DNA of 64,000 nucleotides, taken from contig NC_056752.1 of NCBI RefSeq assembly GCF_018687715.1, positions 2,666,001-2,730,000 on the forward strand. Direction: 5' to 3'. The notes beneath the pieces are model-generated. The model had not been told where the DNA came from and did not search any database. It saw only the letters and a program-made list of their open reading frames with translations. The position numbers were made by a program, and so were the translations under genes. Shown piece by piece: positions 9,241 to 22,486 of this stretch. The DNA is from Carya illinoinensis (Eukaryota; Streptophyta; Magnoliopsida; Fagales; Juglandaceae). Position 1 is the first letter of the stretch; each line of letters begins with the position of its first letter.

Positions 9241-11818
9241 TTATGACCTTTGCAAGGCTTCCTCATTGGTTCCACCATTTTCAATTGCTTCATAGAGACC
9301 AGTATCCAGATTGATGCGCGAAACTGGTTTCTTCAGCAAGTTCTCACCCAATTTCACTAGATTTCCCAAGTTCTCTTTGGTAGCTACGTCAACAGAAGCT
9401 AAACTACCGAGCAGCGTATCATCCTGATTCATCATTCAAAGAACAATAAATTAAAGCTAATTATTTGGCATTACCCTTTAAAAACTGCAAAAAAACAGCT
9501 CAACTTCAATATATAAAGAACATAGAAAGACTTTTCTATAGAGTATAATATCATCCCATGCTCTGCTTTGACCAACAAGAAGTACATGACTCGATGGTTA
9601 CTTTTTTCAGGAGATAAAGCAATACACTTTTGTCCAGGGGGAAAAAAAACACAGAGATAATATTGATGACTTACATCTATACGAAGGTAGTTGTTTTCGG
9701 AATTAAAAGCTTGAAAAACCACAGAATTGTGGAAATCAACCATATCCTTGCTTGCATCACTGTAACAATCTATCAATGGAGTATTTCCTCCGTCATATAC
9801 CCAAGATATTGCTCCCCACTTTGAAGCCATTTTAGCACTGTATTTTTTTTCCCTCTTGTTTGAACCGGTCCCTAAGGAAATCACGAGCAACCGGTCGAAT
9901 CCCATGTGCTCAGTGGGGGAAAAATCTGGATCCTTCTTAATAATCTGTCTGGTCACTTCACTAATGGCCACCAGTGTCTTGAATCATAGCCAGCAAAAAT
10001 CCAAGAATGTTAGTTTCCAAGCAGTACTAGTTTGAAAGAATCATTAATGTTAAGCCCATTTGTACTTTGGATTTTTTATAAAGGATTTTACCGGATTATT
10101 GACAGCCAGTCCACCATCAACAAGATTGAAATCATGCGTGTTCCCTTGAGCATCTTGATTTGTAAAGTAGTGGGCAGGAAAATAAGTTGGGGCTGCAGAG
10201 GTGCCTATACATATGTCTGATAGTGCAGCATCCACATTTGTTTGGGTTGACACCTGCATCAAGAATTTCATATTCGATCAGGTAGCACGTAAGGATATAT
10301 GGGAGAGGAGATTTAGATAGATCTCAATTTAAAGTTCAAGCTCGATCGTGGTAAATTTATGAAGGATTCATGCCTTGTTAATATGTGAAACAGAGAAAGT
10401 TTTTGGTATAAGGTGGTGTTCATTGCTGCTGCTTCTTATTTTTTGCCAAATAACTTTTAAAACTTGGGTTTTGGTAAACCTTTGTTGCAGTTATACATAG
10501 AAGGGATTCTGAATTGGATTATGATCCAAATCCCTTCAGAATCTCCAGACAGGATCGATGCAGCCAAGAGTTTGGTGCATGGTTATAGATCACACGCTAA
10601 CCGAAAGAATTGATTTGTTATTTTTACTTAATCTGCTGAACCGTATAAACTCAACTAGAAACCCAAAAGAATACAGACCGTGAATGAGGAAAAGATGGCG
10701 GGCTGAAGTTTCTTGATGTCAAAAGTTGGAATAATGACATTTGTCACGGTTTGGTGCAACTTTGTGTCCCCTAGATTCTTTCTTATGAGGTTGTGAAGAT
10801 ACTTCCCATCATACTTGGGACCTATTAAAACTTTCAATAGATTCACAGCTGAAGCACATATTCCCCTGCATTCACAAAAAACCAAGAGCAAAAGCTGACA
10901 GCTTTTAGTTTACAGAAGTTGTCTTATATATAATAAAGAGGTCTATACCAAGAAAGATCTTACAAAATGAATTTACATGAGATTAATTACGACTGGCGTG
11001 ACTTGATATGATGCATCATATTGTAAATTATATGTTTTTTATTATAAAATAAAATTCACATATCACTTCAAATCACATTAATTTATAAATTTATTTTTAT
11101 TAAGATTTTTTTGTAGACCTAACACCTCATTTCATGCATGATAACATACATGTATGTGCGCGCACCTACACACACACACATATATATATTGATATATGCA
11201 ATATGCATATAATATATAATTAAGATATCCGATTTGCATGGTATGGTCATGGCCGTGTCTGGTTAGCATCACGCCAAAGTACATTGACCATCATGAGCTT
11301 CGAGTCTTACTTTGCTTGCGGGAAGATTTTGGGAGAGTTCTCAACGTAAAATGGTACTATATCTTTGGCAGCATACAAAGGGCGATTCTGTTCATTTGGT
11401 GCTGCTATCATGGCTGTAATAAGACCACCTGTACTTGTCCCAGCTATTACATCAAAGTAATCAGCAATTCTTGCATCCTTGCCATCAAGCTCCTGCGTAC
11501 GTACGCTCCCGCCAAAACCCAATTAAATGAGTTAATTACAAAGAAATATAATCACGCAGCATATAAATTATTAGCGAATTTACTGATAATTTGAGTACAA
11601 ACCGTACGTTTTAATGGCATATATGCATGCATGAATCTGGATGAATAAACTTGAAGATTATATATTACCTGAAGTTGAGATTCGAGGTAAGCCAGAACCA
11701 CTCCAGGAATGATTCCTCTAATACCTCCTCCATCTATGCTAAGAATTGTAATAAGACGTCCATATGCTGGAGGTTGAATTTGAAAGCTGGACGATAATAC
11801 TTTACTTGCCTCGGCCAT
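9241..11818 (-). CDS. Patatin-like phospholipase / lipid acyl hydrolase (six exons, 388 aa)
   Basis: Exons: 11,669-11,818; 11,311-11,492; 10,679-10,865; 10,092-10,253; 9,675-9,977; 9,241-9,423. They sum to 1,167 bp in frame, with GT/AG borders throughout. The family hydrolyses acyl chains from phospho- and galactolipids with a Ser-Asp dyad. The oxyanion hole is DGGGIRG (residues 29-35), the nucleophile elbow GTSTG (Ser70), and the catalytic Asp219 lies in [12 protein letters not shown]. Other family landmarks are [29 protein letters not shown] and LVISLGTGS. Length fits the patatin-like protein 1/2 (pPLAII) group of about 400 aa. There is no clear signal peptide, so a cytosolic or membrane-peripheral enzyme is likely. 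The start is the first ATG, 49 codons before the first intron. A TATA box lies about 80 bp upstream. It looks intact; which paralog it is cannot be told. Confidence 0.93.
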
Positions 11819-11897
11819 TACTAATTAATTTCTTCTAGTTTGGAGAGAAAGATCGAACAGTACTATAAGCTCCCACAAAAGAATGGCAACCTAAATA

Positions 11898-11906
11898 ATA
11901 TATATA
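11898..11906 (-). promoter_or_regulatory. TATA box of the patatin-like gene
   Basis: TATATATA read on the minus strand, about 80 bp upstream of the ATG at 11,818. Spacing is suitable for a short 5' leader. TA-repeats are common nearby, so this is plausible, not proven. Confidence 0.45.
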
Positions 11907-11909
11907 GAC

Positions 11910-13418
11910 GGTTTCTGGCCTCTGGCTTGAAGATGAAGACCTTATACAATATATATAGAAACTAGCTAGCTAGCTAGCTGATCATGCTACCAAGTTATAC
12001 GCGGTACAAGTAGCGTGTGTGTATTATATATATAAATACATACATACATACATATATGTACATATACATATATATATATATATAAATGAAGAATATTTAG
12101 TACGTTTACTTTTTTATTTTAATGCACTGTACGTTCCAAATAGGCCAGGCTGCTGTGATTGCGATTCTTTTATATATTTTTAAACTTCGTTCGCCTGCAT
12201 AACTTCATTAATTAGCCACCAATAATTTAGCAGTTTCTTGAGTAAAAAAAAGAAAAGAAAAAACCATATAACAAGTGCTACGAGGGAATCCGACCTGAGG
12301 GAGGATTGCTCATCATGAAGACATGATTTAGTACTTGGTTTTTGCAGGGTTTCTTAAGTTCCTGGAAAAAGAGACGTCCTAGCTACCTCGTGGCAAGGGA
12401 CGTAAGTTTTGTAAACGACAAATTTCCTAGCTGTTACTAGACCAAGAGTACTATATTTGGATGCTTATGTGATATTGAGATCATATAATTGCTTGAATAT
12501 ATGAAATTGATTGAGATAAGTTTTAAATTTTATTGAGAAATTTAAAAATTAATAGATCCCATAAATAATTAATTGGTTTGAGATCATGGGTTGATGTGAT
12601 TTCATTTTCCAAACCAAGACATTTATTTGGAGCTATTAGATACAAATTATAGCATTGAAAATGATATATACATACCAATTTACGATCCTTATTGTAATCC
12701 ATCCCTTTATATGTGACATCAAATTATTGGAAGATATATAAGTAGAAGATAAAAAATAATTGTATAATAATTTGATGTCACATATATATATATATAAGGG
12801 CCAAAATATTGCAACATTAATGCTGTAGATTATGTACTTAATTTCCTCCTGTCTTGTTGACCTATATTATATCACTTTCACCCTGACCTTACTTTTTGTT
12901 ACTAAAGCAGCAAGATTATAGAATCAGTTATATATATATATATATATATTGTGAGATCTTCTCACCCTAATTTGAATGAGTAAATAGACTAATTGCTTGG
13001 CCGTAAGTTACATATATATAAGATCACCTCAAAAAGATCATGTATATATATAGATATCATCAATATACAACTACTAATTAAACACTGTAGAAATATACAG
13101 TTTTTTCAATAAAATTTCCTTGAAGGATCATTAATAATGAAGGCACCCAAATTACTCTCGCATAATTAAGCTTTTGCATGCATGCGCAGTACTACTACTT
13201 CATGTGGTTAATTTTCTTATCTTAATTTCCCAAGTCATTCAAGATCATGCATACATACATACATTACATTGCATGCATATAATTAAGAATAGGATCATGA
13301 AGGTGGATTATATTAATATATATATATATATATATATATTTAAATATAGGTAATCAAAACCTAACCAGCTAGCTGGAAACTGCCTGCGCCACCGTTTGCA
13401 GGTTGAGACGACCTATCC
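11910..13418. other. Gene-free stretch rich in TA and short tandem repeats
   Basis: Upstream flank of the patatin-like gene up to the start of duplicated copy A. It holds a CTAG tetranucleotide run near 11,965-11,985, CATA runs near 12,035-12,060, and several TA microsatellites (about 12,070, 12,785, 12,933, 13,316). No coding region is supported. Confidence 0.4.
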
Positions 13419-13686
13419 AAAACGTATCTCACTAATTAATTAATGGTCGTGGTAAAACATCACTTATAAATTAATTCGATCAAGTTATCGAATATCTTAA
13501 TAATTAAATTATTTATTATATTAATTAGATATAATTGAAATATTCCCATTTGCTAGCTACCACGTCTTCGATCTATCTAATTAGCAAAAAAAGAATATAA
13601 TTTCAATTCTATATAATATATAATACATTAATTAATATAATCGAGGTCGCATACGTTGCTTAATTCTTGCTTCCTAGACCGTCGAC

Positions 13687-13717
<31 letters not shown>

Positions 13718-14661
13718 TAATCATGTTGATACCAATTTGGTTGTTTCATGTGCCGTGTGTTGAAGCAATTCATCATGAAATACAATAATTGTATATATTA
13801 ATTAATCTCAAATGCATGCATGTGTTATAAACTCTCTACTTAATTAATTTCTTATAACCTTATAAGTTATATATATATATATATATATAGGTACGCAAGC
13901 TGTCTTTAATTAATTTACTCAGATTTTAATTTAGAGAATAGGAATTAAGCTAATTAAGCTGCTGGATCCTACACATTCTATACATAAAAAATGAAAGTAT
14001 ATATCCTAGGCTAAGAAATCGTATCAAATCCAGAAAAGAAAAGAAAAAAAAAAAAAAAGAGATCATGATCATATGCATTATCATTAACTTATAATTAATT
14101 CAGCAAAATTATATTGAAATAGCTAGCAAAAGCATATTTCATGTGTTCCTGTGCCGCCTATATATGCCGATCGGTAAGCATGATCATGGGTTCGATCCCT
14201 ATATATCGACATGTCTAATCATGATCAGTAGTAACCAAATTATATTCAATAAGAAATGAAATATTAAAAAAAAATAAGAAATTAGCAAATTATTTGCGAT
14301 GATCGATCATAACTTATTATTAATGCTGCCTCAAGCTGAACGAATTAATGAGCCCTTGATTATAATATATGGTATAGACACGTATTATAAGAACATTGCT
14401 TATTTATGACTAATTATTTTTTGTGAAAATGATTATTTCTTATTAAAATGGTATAGTCATTCTTGTTATAAATAACCCATCATAAATACTTGTTTTTCTT
14501 GTAGGGGACTTTATAAAATTAATATTCCACAAGCAATGAAGACGTGTCTTTGATAGTTATAATATCATATGACTCGATCCATGCCAAGTTCTTCTTCTTC
14601 CAATATTCCTAGTAATAGTTTTATTTTTTCTTTCTGAAAAAGTTTTCTAACTTCTTAATTA

Positions 14662-14697
<36 letters not shown>

Positions 14698-15167
14698 CCA
14701 AAAAGTTAACCCGAATTAATGCAGGATATATATATATCAAACTAAATAAATTAATAATTAGAATGGTGACATTAATTTTAGGTACATTCTCAGTGTCACG
14801 TCTCTTACCATCATCGTGTATAAATAGATCATGTATAAAAGTAGATGAACATAATTGACCAGATATATAATATATCGATCTAGAACATGCAACTACGTCT
14901 AGTAATTGATCAGCATGCATGCTGCATATAATATGCAATAGAATTCAATTATCTTAACATCGAAAGTACTCTTCCTCTCTCTTCTTTTTTTATTTTTCAA
15001 TCACTCTCTATATATCTTCTCTACGTTACAGAAACCGGCCATGATCTGTCATCGAAATCCAACGGATTATATGGGGACACATCAGTTAGTTTGTAGATTT
15101 ACTTTGTATCTATTGCAGTTCTCTTTTAATTAAAATATTATTTTTTGCTTATATTTTCAAAGCAAAC

Positions 15168-15700
15168 TAAGAGCACCCTCAATGGATTAGCCAAAATTAA
15201 ATGACATTTTTTTTATAAATATAAGATGAATTTAACTTTTGGCTATTCCATTCACATAAGTCCTTACATTGGAATAATTATTTTTTCTTTTTATAATAAT
15301 AAAATAATATAAGATGAATTTATTTTTGATTATTCACATCAAATTTTCACATTAGATTATCCATTTATTAATTATATAGTAATGAGTAATTAATAATTAA
15401 AAAATATTTAATTTTTTAATTATTAATTTAGTTAATTTTATCATATTTTACCATTTTACCTATTATATATTAATTAGTAATCATATTCTAATTTATTTAA
15501 TTGGTTAATGGGCATGTACTCCATAGTTTATCAAAATATGGGCACTTGATGCAAGATGGTGTGCACAAATCAAATTTGGTTTTAGTTTTTAGAACTACTG
15601 TAACTACACTTTATCTAATCCAATGTAGATAATTTTGTTATCCTAATAGCTAAAAATTATAATTTTTTTATATTTAGATAATTCGGTGAGAGTGCTCTAA
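15168..15700. repeat. MITE-like element shared by both duplicate copies
   Basis: The left end AGAGCACCCTCAATG and the inverse of the right end (AGAGCACTCTCACCG) form imperfect inverted repeats around an AT-rich, non-coding core. The equivalent in copy B lies at about 36,528-37,170. It therefore predates the duplication. Exact borders and target duplication are not resolved. Confidence 0.5.
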
Positions 15701-16267
15701 TCAATAAAGTCTCAACATATATTTTACGTCTATTTCTAGATGCCCGAATCTATTTCGTGCAAGAAGCGAGAAAAATTAGGATAAGAAAAATAACGTGACT
15801 ATTTAGGAAGAGAGAAACTTAGCCGAATGTAGTCAAAAGCTTAAATGACTATTGGATACCTAATCTAATGCATATCACTCTGAGCGCCTCACTGTTGGAA
15901 GTTGATCCATCGTTATATAACCGACATTTTATATGGGCTAATATTTATTAAAAGCCCACAAGATGCCCAATATTTCAGAGAGGCCGGCCCATGTCAGAGG
16001 AAAGAGTAAGAAGATCCAACTAATTAATGAGCAGCTGCAATACCTGACACGAAGTAAAAGGATCCTCGTGGCAAGAAGAAGATATTTTTAGATATCTAGA
16101 GTTTCAAATCAAGTTTTTAAAAGTTGAGCTATATATACATAAAATAAAATCTATGATAATTGCTAAATAATTTTTGGATCTTTAATTTACTAAACAGTTA
16201 ATAAATACTGTAGAGTCTATATCTCTCTTAGAAATTTTAAAAATTTCCAATTTTATAAAGAAACTTA

Positions 16268-16457
16268 GGTATGGTTTAATAAATGAAAATTTTAAGTTTT
16301 AAAATAAAATAATAATATTATTATTATTTTAAGATTTAAAAATTTTAAAAAAAATTTAAATTATTTATGATATTTTATATGGAGATTTAAAAAAATTACA
16401 ATGATGAGATAAAAATTTTAAATTATAAATAAAACCTTTCTTAGGCCAAACCGAATC
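16268..16457. mobile_element. Tourist-like MITE present only in copy A
   Basis: A 190-bp AT-rich insert, flanked by TTA (or CTTAG) on both sides, is absent from the matching site in copy B (near 37,770). The ends GGTATGGTTT and, inverted, GATTCGGTTT are imperfect terminal repeats. A TTA target duplication with such ends points to the PIF/Harbinger superfamily. No coding capacity. Confidence 0.72.
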
Positions 16458-17341
16458 TTAGAAACTCATAAACTACTATAGGTGGTTTGTGACATGATCA
16501 CCCTACATAGTAAAAGGAAGTGCGAAATGATTGAAAGGAGATTTGAAAGGAGATTAAAAAAAATGAAAGTTAAGTCTGGTACAAGATTCTTCTCTTATCT
16601 AGATCAGTCTATTTTTACCATAAATGAAAACTATTTCATAGTAATGAGTTCGTACGTTTGGGTATTGAGATGACTTCATATCATTTGTGAATAATAATAA
16701 AAATATAGTAAAAAAATAATAATAAAATATTAAATAATAATAAATAATAATAAAAAATAAGTAAAAATTTATGATAAAATATTAAATAACAATTGAGTCA
16801 TCTCTCCACTACGTACACAAACACAGCCTTAAGCATAGGAACTAGACCCTTTTCTGATATGACATTCCAACATAAAACAAGCACCTAACTTTGAAGCTAC
16901 TTAACTTTGGAGCCCGTCGCAGCGGAGATGATCGTCAGAAAACAATAATCATACCCCTTGGGGGGCTTGATTGGGAAGGGACAGATCCGGCCCTATCCTT
17001 GTTCATAATGATCTGTACGTCCGGTCCGATTTATCTCGCATATTGCATGCTTAAAGTGCAGCAAGGTTGGTAGACTAGTAGAAAAGAAGCTAATAATTAT
17101 AAATTAAGAAGCTAATAATTATAAATTAAGTCACATCTTGTCCTAAATTATGCCTAAACTTTCAGGTAGCTAGTTTGAAATGCAAAGCGTTAGGTCAATG
17201 GGAAAGTACGTACGTAAGTGACTCATCACAGAATCTCCAACAACAGTATCCAACGATGATGATAAGAGTAGGATCTGAAACAACGTGGTCACCGCAAAGT
17301 ATTCATCGTGGGGTTCACGTTTCCTCCATGCATCCGACCCG

Positions 17342-17373
<32 letters not shown>

Positions 17374-17796
17374 TAGAGAGTTTGATGGTTCTTTTGAACA
17401 ACTACTCAATCTCAAAATGCCACATACTAATCAAATAATTCCCATATTTCATCCCAAATTAAGAAGTTGATGCATGGGTTTGTGCAGGCTAGCTAATTGA
17501 TCAAGTACTGTACTCATTGAAGAAATTTTCTGGAATAAATGGAAAAGAAAAGAGATTAAAATAATAATAATTGAAGTGGGAACCTGATCATGAATGTCTC
17601 TATCCACTCAGCAGAATTCCTTTCTAGAAAAGCAATATATATGTGTTCTCTACGTATTGACGGACTATGATGGAAACAAGCCATGCCTGAAATGATTTCA
17701 TGGTTGGTTTGCGAATTGCATCTTATAACTAACATAAAGAAGAAGAATCTTGATATTTTGAGTGATCTGTTTGTTCAATCTGAAGAAAGTCTTCCA

Positions 17797-18232
17797 TTTT
17801 TTTTTTTTTTGAAACATCAATCAGTACTTTTCATTCATTCATAAAATTTGTGTTACAAAGTAGCAACACTCACTTAAACTATCAATTCACTATCATTCAC
17901 TTAATTCCCTTTATTACTACAAGGCATTTTTCTAGCAATTATATTAGTAATCTCTGAAGGTCCTTCCTCAATTCAGCACCATTTTCCTTTCATTCTCAAT
18001 GCTCTGTTAGCTAATGCATGAGCCACACAATTTCCTTCTCTATGAATAAAGTTCACAGACTAGTCAGGGCTCAGTAACAACCTGTCACAAATATTTGCAT
18101 ACTGTTGCTCCATCCAAGCATAATTGTCCCTTACATCTGTTACCCCTTTAATCACCCTATCAGTATCTCCTTCAAACATCACCTTCCTTACATCAAGATC
18201 CAAAACAAGTTCCATAGACCTCCACATGATAA
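17797..18232 (-). mobile_element. 5'-truncated LINE 3' end with RNase H domain, only in copy A
   Basis: Starts with a run of T (poly-A on the minus strand) at 17,797-17,810. It encodes on the minus strand an RNase H-like tail (KVMFEGDTDRVIKGVTDVRD, then NFIHREGNCVAHALANRALR) with an in-frame TAG between the two parts. HREGN..AHALA is typical of the RNase H domain of plant LINEs. In copy B this site instead has about 46 bp of unrelated sequence (around 39,217-39,262). The insertion therefore seems to have replaced target DNA and left no target duplication. Confidence 0.75.
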
Positions 18233-18288
18233 GGAGCCTATCTAGGCAAGACCTTTTAACTCTGTTTTTCTTTATGTCTCGTGCTATG

Positions 18289-18340
<52 letters not shown>

Positions 18341-18684
18341 ACAATGCTGATCTACCTTTACGTACGCAACCATTTGGTAGAGAGCAGACATTAATGCCGG
18401 TTAAAATGGGCGAGTGAGTACTCCAAAATCTATTTTATTATCTGTATTTGGTAGTTTATGGTTTATATATAGCTATATAGGGAAAGGGTAGTGACAGGTT
18501 AACAAACCATTCACAGTTTATAAAAAATGGTTGTAAATGGTGTGTTTATTTTTTAGTATTTTTTTAAATATAAAATACACACACAAATGATTTATATACA
18601 TATATATATAAAATAACACTTATTACCTTTCATTAGTACCGATCATCGGCGGCTACAACACCATCCTTATATAAGGTAAAAGTT

Positions 18685-18897
18685 GGATGGTGCTAGAGCC
18701 ATGCTGATGGCTCCCGCCGCTAGGCAAAATTTTATTTTATTTTATCGTCATTTTAAATTATTTTTAATAGTTTTAAATATTTTTAAAAAATATAAAAATT
18801 TATAATAATATTAAATAATTTTTTTAATCATTAAAAAAAAAATCAACAGTAGCCCAGCGAGAGTCACCAGTCACCCTCGGTGGCCAAAGCATTTTTC
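18685..18897. mobile_element. Mutator-like MITE, 213 bp, only in copy A
   Basis: A clean insertion relative to copy B, flanked by the perfect 9-bp repeat GTAAAAGTT (18,676-18,684 and 18,898-18,906). The ends GGATGGTGCTAGAGCCA and, inverted, GAAAAATGCTTTGGCCA are imperfect inverted repeats. A 9-bp duplication indicates Mutator-type transposition. The AT-rich core with TTTTTAAA blocks is shared with repeats near 18,965, 22,575 and 52,205. Confidence 0.78.
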
Positions 18898-18964
18898 GTA
18901 AAAGTTTGAATTGATAAAACTTCTGCGCGTACACTATCTTTTTTTATACAATTAATTTTTTGGG

Positions 18965-19165
18965 TTGCACTACAGCCGCTGGAGCTACCGCTAATGATTT
19001 TTGTGTGTTTTCTTTTTTTCTTTTCTTTTACATTTATTTTTGTAACATTTTTAGATATTTTTTTTTAAATACAATGTTATTAACAAATATACTTACTTAA
19101 TCATTAAATTATTTAAAAAAAAAAAGAGTGCCCAGCAGGTGCTATCAACGGGCTTCCCAACATTT
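18965..19165. repeat. MITE-family copy present in both duplicates
   Basis: Begins TTGCACTACAGCCGCTGGAG and ends near CAACGGGCTTCCC, with an AT-rich core resembling the 213-bp Mutator-like MITE. The counterpart in copy B is about 39,945-40,125, so it predates the duplication. Borders are approximate. Confidence 0.5.
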
Positions 19166-19894
19166 TTTTTTATTTTTTTAAATGAAAAATCGGTTCATAG
19201 GGTATATAAGTACTATATAATATTTTTAAAAAATAAATAAATATGAAATATATATAAAAAAATTAATTTTTTGAATTTATGCCTTTTTAAAGTGGAAGCA
19301 ATATTACTCAATCTTTCCAAACGTCCGCACATTATATTTTTTAAAATTTTTTAATATATTTTTAAAATTTTATTTTGAATTTATTTTTCTTAAATAAAAT
19401 AAATTCTTATATTCATTATATATATTAAATATTAGATAAAAGAAAGAAATAATAAAAATTAAAAAGACATAATGTATAAAAGTTGTATAAATAATAAAAA
19501 GTTGTGTAACTGTTTTTTCTACAGTTGTGGGGGTAGACCCACCCAACCATTATTGTGTTATGAAAAAATATAGTTGCAAGCATAATTATGCATTAATCTG
19601 TGCATCAATATAATATGATTGGTTAAAAAATAAATTTTATTAAAAATAGTATTGATTTAAATTTTAAATATGTATAAATTAATATTAATATATAAATTAA
19701 TGTGTAACTGTATTTATACGTAGCAAAACTCTTGTTTTATTGTTTTTCGAACTCATGATCTACATTTGTACGTAAATATTGCTCTTCGATCGGAAAGCGT
19801 CAGTACTTACGTACCCTTCGACCGTATGACCAAGACAATGACACGCGCAAAGTTAATCAGAGCCAGAAGTTTGTCTACATTTGTAATATTATTC

Positions 19895-20265
19895 AGGCAG
19901 GTTTGGATGATACATAATTAATTATTTATTTATTTTAATCTTCATTTTATATCATTTTATTTTATTTTTAAATATAATTTAAGTATAAAATTTTTAAATT
20001 AATTATTGTAATTTTTTTAAAATTTTAAATAAAAAATAAATTTTTTTTAATTTTTTCAAATCTTTAAATAAAAATAATATTATAAAATTATATTCTTACA
20101 ATATTTTAATTTTATAATATTTTTTATTCAATTTTTTCTATCTCTTTTCTCAAAACTTAAAAAATAATCAACTCAAACTATCTCAATATTATTTATAAAT
20201 TATTTTATTACTATTTATAAAATTTTCATTCTATCTCATCTATCACTCTAAACCGGTCCCCAAAC
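19895..20265. repeat. Larger MITE-like insert in copy A
   Basis: An AT-rich segment running from GGTTTGGATGATAC to CTAAACCGGTCCCC, with TTTGG/CC-type ends, present in copy A where copy B has an unrelated insertion. It belongs to the TGTTTGGA-type family that recurs at 52,586 and, more diverged, near 21,130 and 43,255. Exact ends are not certain. Confidence 0.5.
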
Positions 20266-22486
20266 TTCTAGAATGAACTTGAATATGTGACATAATTAAT
20301 TACCAAAATTTCTTTGATAGTTTGGCAATACCTCCGCCCTTGAATAGTAATTAAGTTGTACGATGTCCTGATATAAGTCTAGTAGATCATGAGTGATTAT
20401 GAATTTTTTATTTTATTTTTATATGCCGGCGGGGTTTCGTACCTAGCTAGTTCTCTCATTTATATATAAGGCTTTACGTAATATATGAGCATTTAATATC
20501 TCACATTTTTTGTTAAAGCCTCTCCATTTTATATATAAGAAAATGTTAAATATATTTAAAAAAAAATTACAAAAAAAATCTTATTTTTTCACGTGTTAGT
20601 TATTGATATATTAAAAATTATAAAATTCAAAATTTAAAATTTAAATTAAAAAAAAACTAATAAAATAAATCTTATAAATAAAAAAATAAGGACGTATAGC
20701 ACTACTCTTTCAATTTAATTTGGAACCCATTTAGAAAATTCTATTTAAGACATTAAATGATTGACCGATGAGTAAAATATAATAAAAAATCTTTAATAAT
20801 TAAGAGTTATTTTACTCAACATTTCTGACCATGATATAGTACTTTCTGAAGGAAAAACATAACAAATAAAAGTACGTGTGAGATATAAAACTGATGAATA
20901 GATTTTTTTCAATAATAAAATGTTGCATTAAGAGATTATAAGAGAACGAAAGTAAAAGGTGGTAGCATTACGCATAACTATTACATAATTTTATATAGCT
21001 TTTTAGAAATATTATTATTTTTTAAAAATTTGTCTGATTTTAATGAGATGAAAATTTTCATTCAAATGCGCTACACTACAGGAAAAAAAAATCTATTCAA
21101 TCCGCGTGTAATTTAAGACTGTCTAATAGAATTAGATCGGTTTAGATTTTGACTTGATTTCAACTCATCTCATCTTAATATTATAATTTTTTTAAATTTT
21201 TACATAAAATATAATAAACAATTCAATTTTTTCACATCTCGAAACAATAATAATATTAAAAAATAATATTATAACAATATTTTATTCAATTTTTAATTTT
21301 CATCTCTTAACTCATTTAATTAATTATCCTAACTTACAGTTGGTTTTGTACACAAAATTAAACTATATCATTTTATTTTATCTTTTCTCATCACTACAAC
21401 TTTTTCAAACTCTCATATAAAATATAATAAACAATTCAATTTTTTTAAAATTTAAAATAAAAATTATATTAAAAAATTATATTATAATAATATTTTCTTT
21501 AATTTTTAATAAAATATCTCATTTCATCTCATCTAAATTAAATAATAAAAAGAGATTTTAAATAATTAATAATTAAACAATGAACGGTGAACCCTTCGTT
21601 CAACAAATTCAAATAATTCCACGGTAAAGTATTGCGTGTTTCAATTAAAATAATTGCATCATAACGTAACAGAAGTCAAAGTTTAAGAGTATTGGTAATA
21701 AATTCTTTATCTTTATATGTAAAATTATATATTTTAAAGATTAATTTTAAATATGAAGAAAATTTTTTATATTAAATTATGTATTTTTTGATTAAATAAT
21801 AATAAAATAATAAAGAGAGAGAAGAGAAAAAAAGGGAGAGAAAAAGAGAGAAAAGAGAGAGTTAGGAGGAAAGAAAAAATAATAAAATAATATTTGAAAA
21901 AGAAAAAGGATATCTTTAAAAATAAATAATCACTGTTTATAATTATTTAAAATTATAAAAATAGATAAGTTAATGTATGTAATTTTAAGATAAATTTATT
22001 AAAATTTAAGAATAAAAATAAAAATAAATAATTCATTATTAGTGCTTTAAGGAGGAGTGCCCCATCATACTTTCCCTCTTTCCCCTTCGCACGCCTCTGC
22101 TCTTGCTGTTCTACAGAGTTTCCGAGGTTAGAGTCTTGGACTATATTTTAATTAATGCCGACACGTAGAAAAGTTGAAATAACGTTTCCCGTTTGGGAAA
22201 ATGATGAATAACTACTCATTTACAATTTTTTTATTTAAGATTTTTTTAAATATTATTTTATTAATAAATTATAAATAAATTATACTAGAATTGAATGGTG
22301 ACGCGCGTTTAGTCAAAGAGCTTTATCATAAGTCTACTACATATTACAAATCATATTTTTTCTTAAAATTTTTATTTTTAAATTAATTAAAATTTTCTAT
22401 TTATTATCTATATATTATAAGTTGGATAAAAAAAAAATTATAATGTATGGCGTGTATTTATATTTAAAATTTTTCTTGTTCAAATT

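Larger units (their letters stand above)
13419..22486 (+). repeat. Tandem segmental duplication, copy A
   Basis: Homology with copy B starts at AAAAC(G/A)TATCTCACTAATT (13,419 and 23,834). It ends after GGCGTGTATTTATATTTAAA (about 22,486 and 44,177). Colinear landmarks include GACCGTCGACTATATA (13,678 / 34,732), ACTATTGGATACCTAATC (15,850 / 37,358) and GCCCGTCGCAG (16,912 / 38,217). The block has no host gene. It differs from copy B by several clean insertions listed separately, and by a 22-bp tandem doubling at about 17,089-17,130 (AAGCTAATAATTATAAATTA) that is single in copy B. Confidence 0.93.

Noticed and set aside
11965..12070. CRISPR-like array from regular short repeats
   Set aside because: Simple CTAG, CATA and TA microsatellites in a plant nuclear genome; no spacers.
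14621..14938. Minus-strand ORF with a Tyr-Ile repeat
   Set aside because: Generated by a TA microsatellite; no protein-like composition. The same holds for frames over the repeats at 17,170-17,470 and 18,060-18,417.
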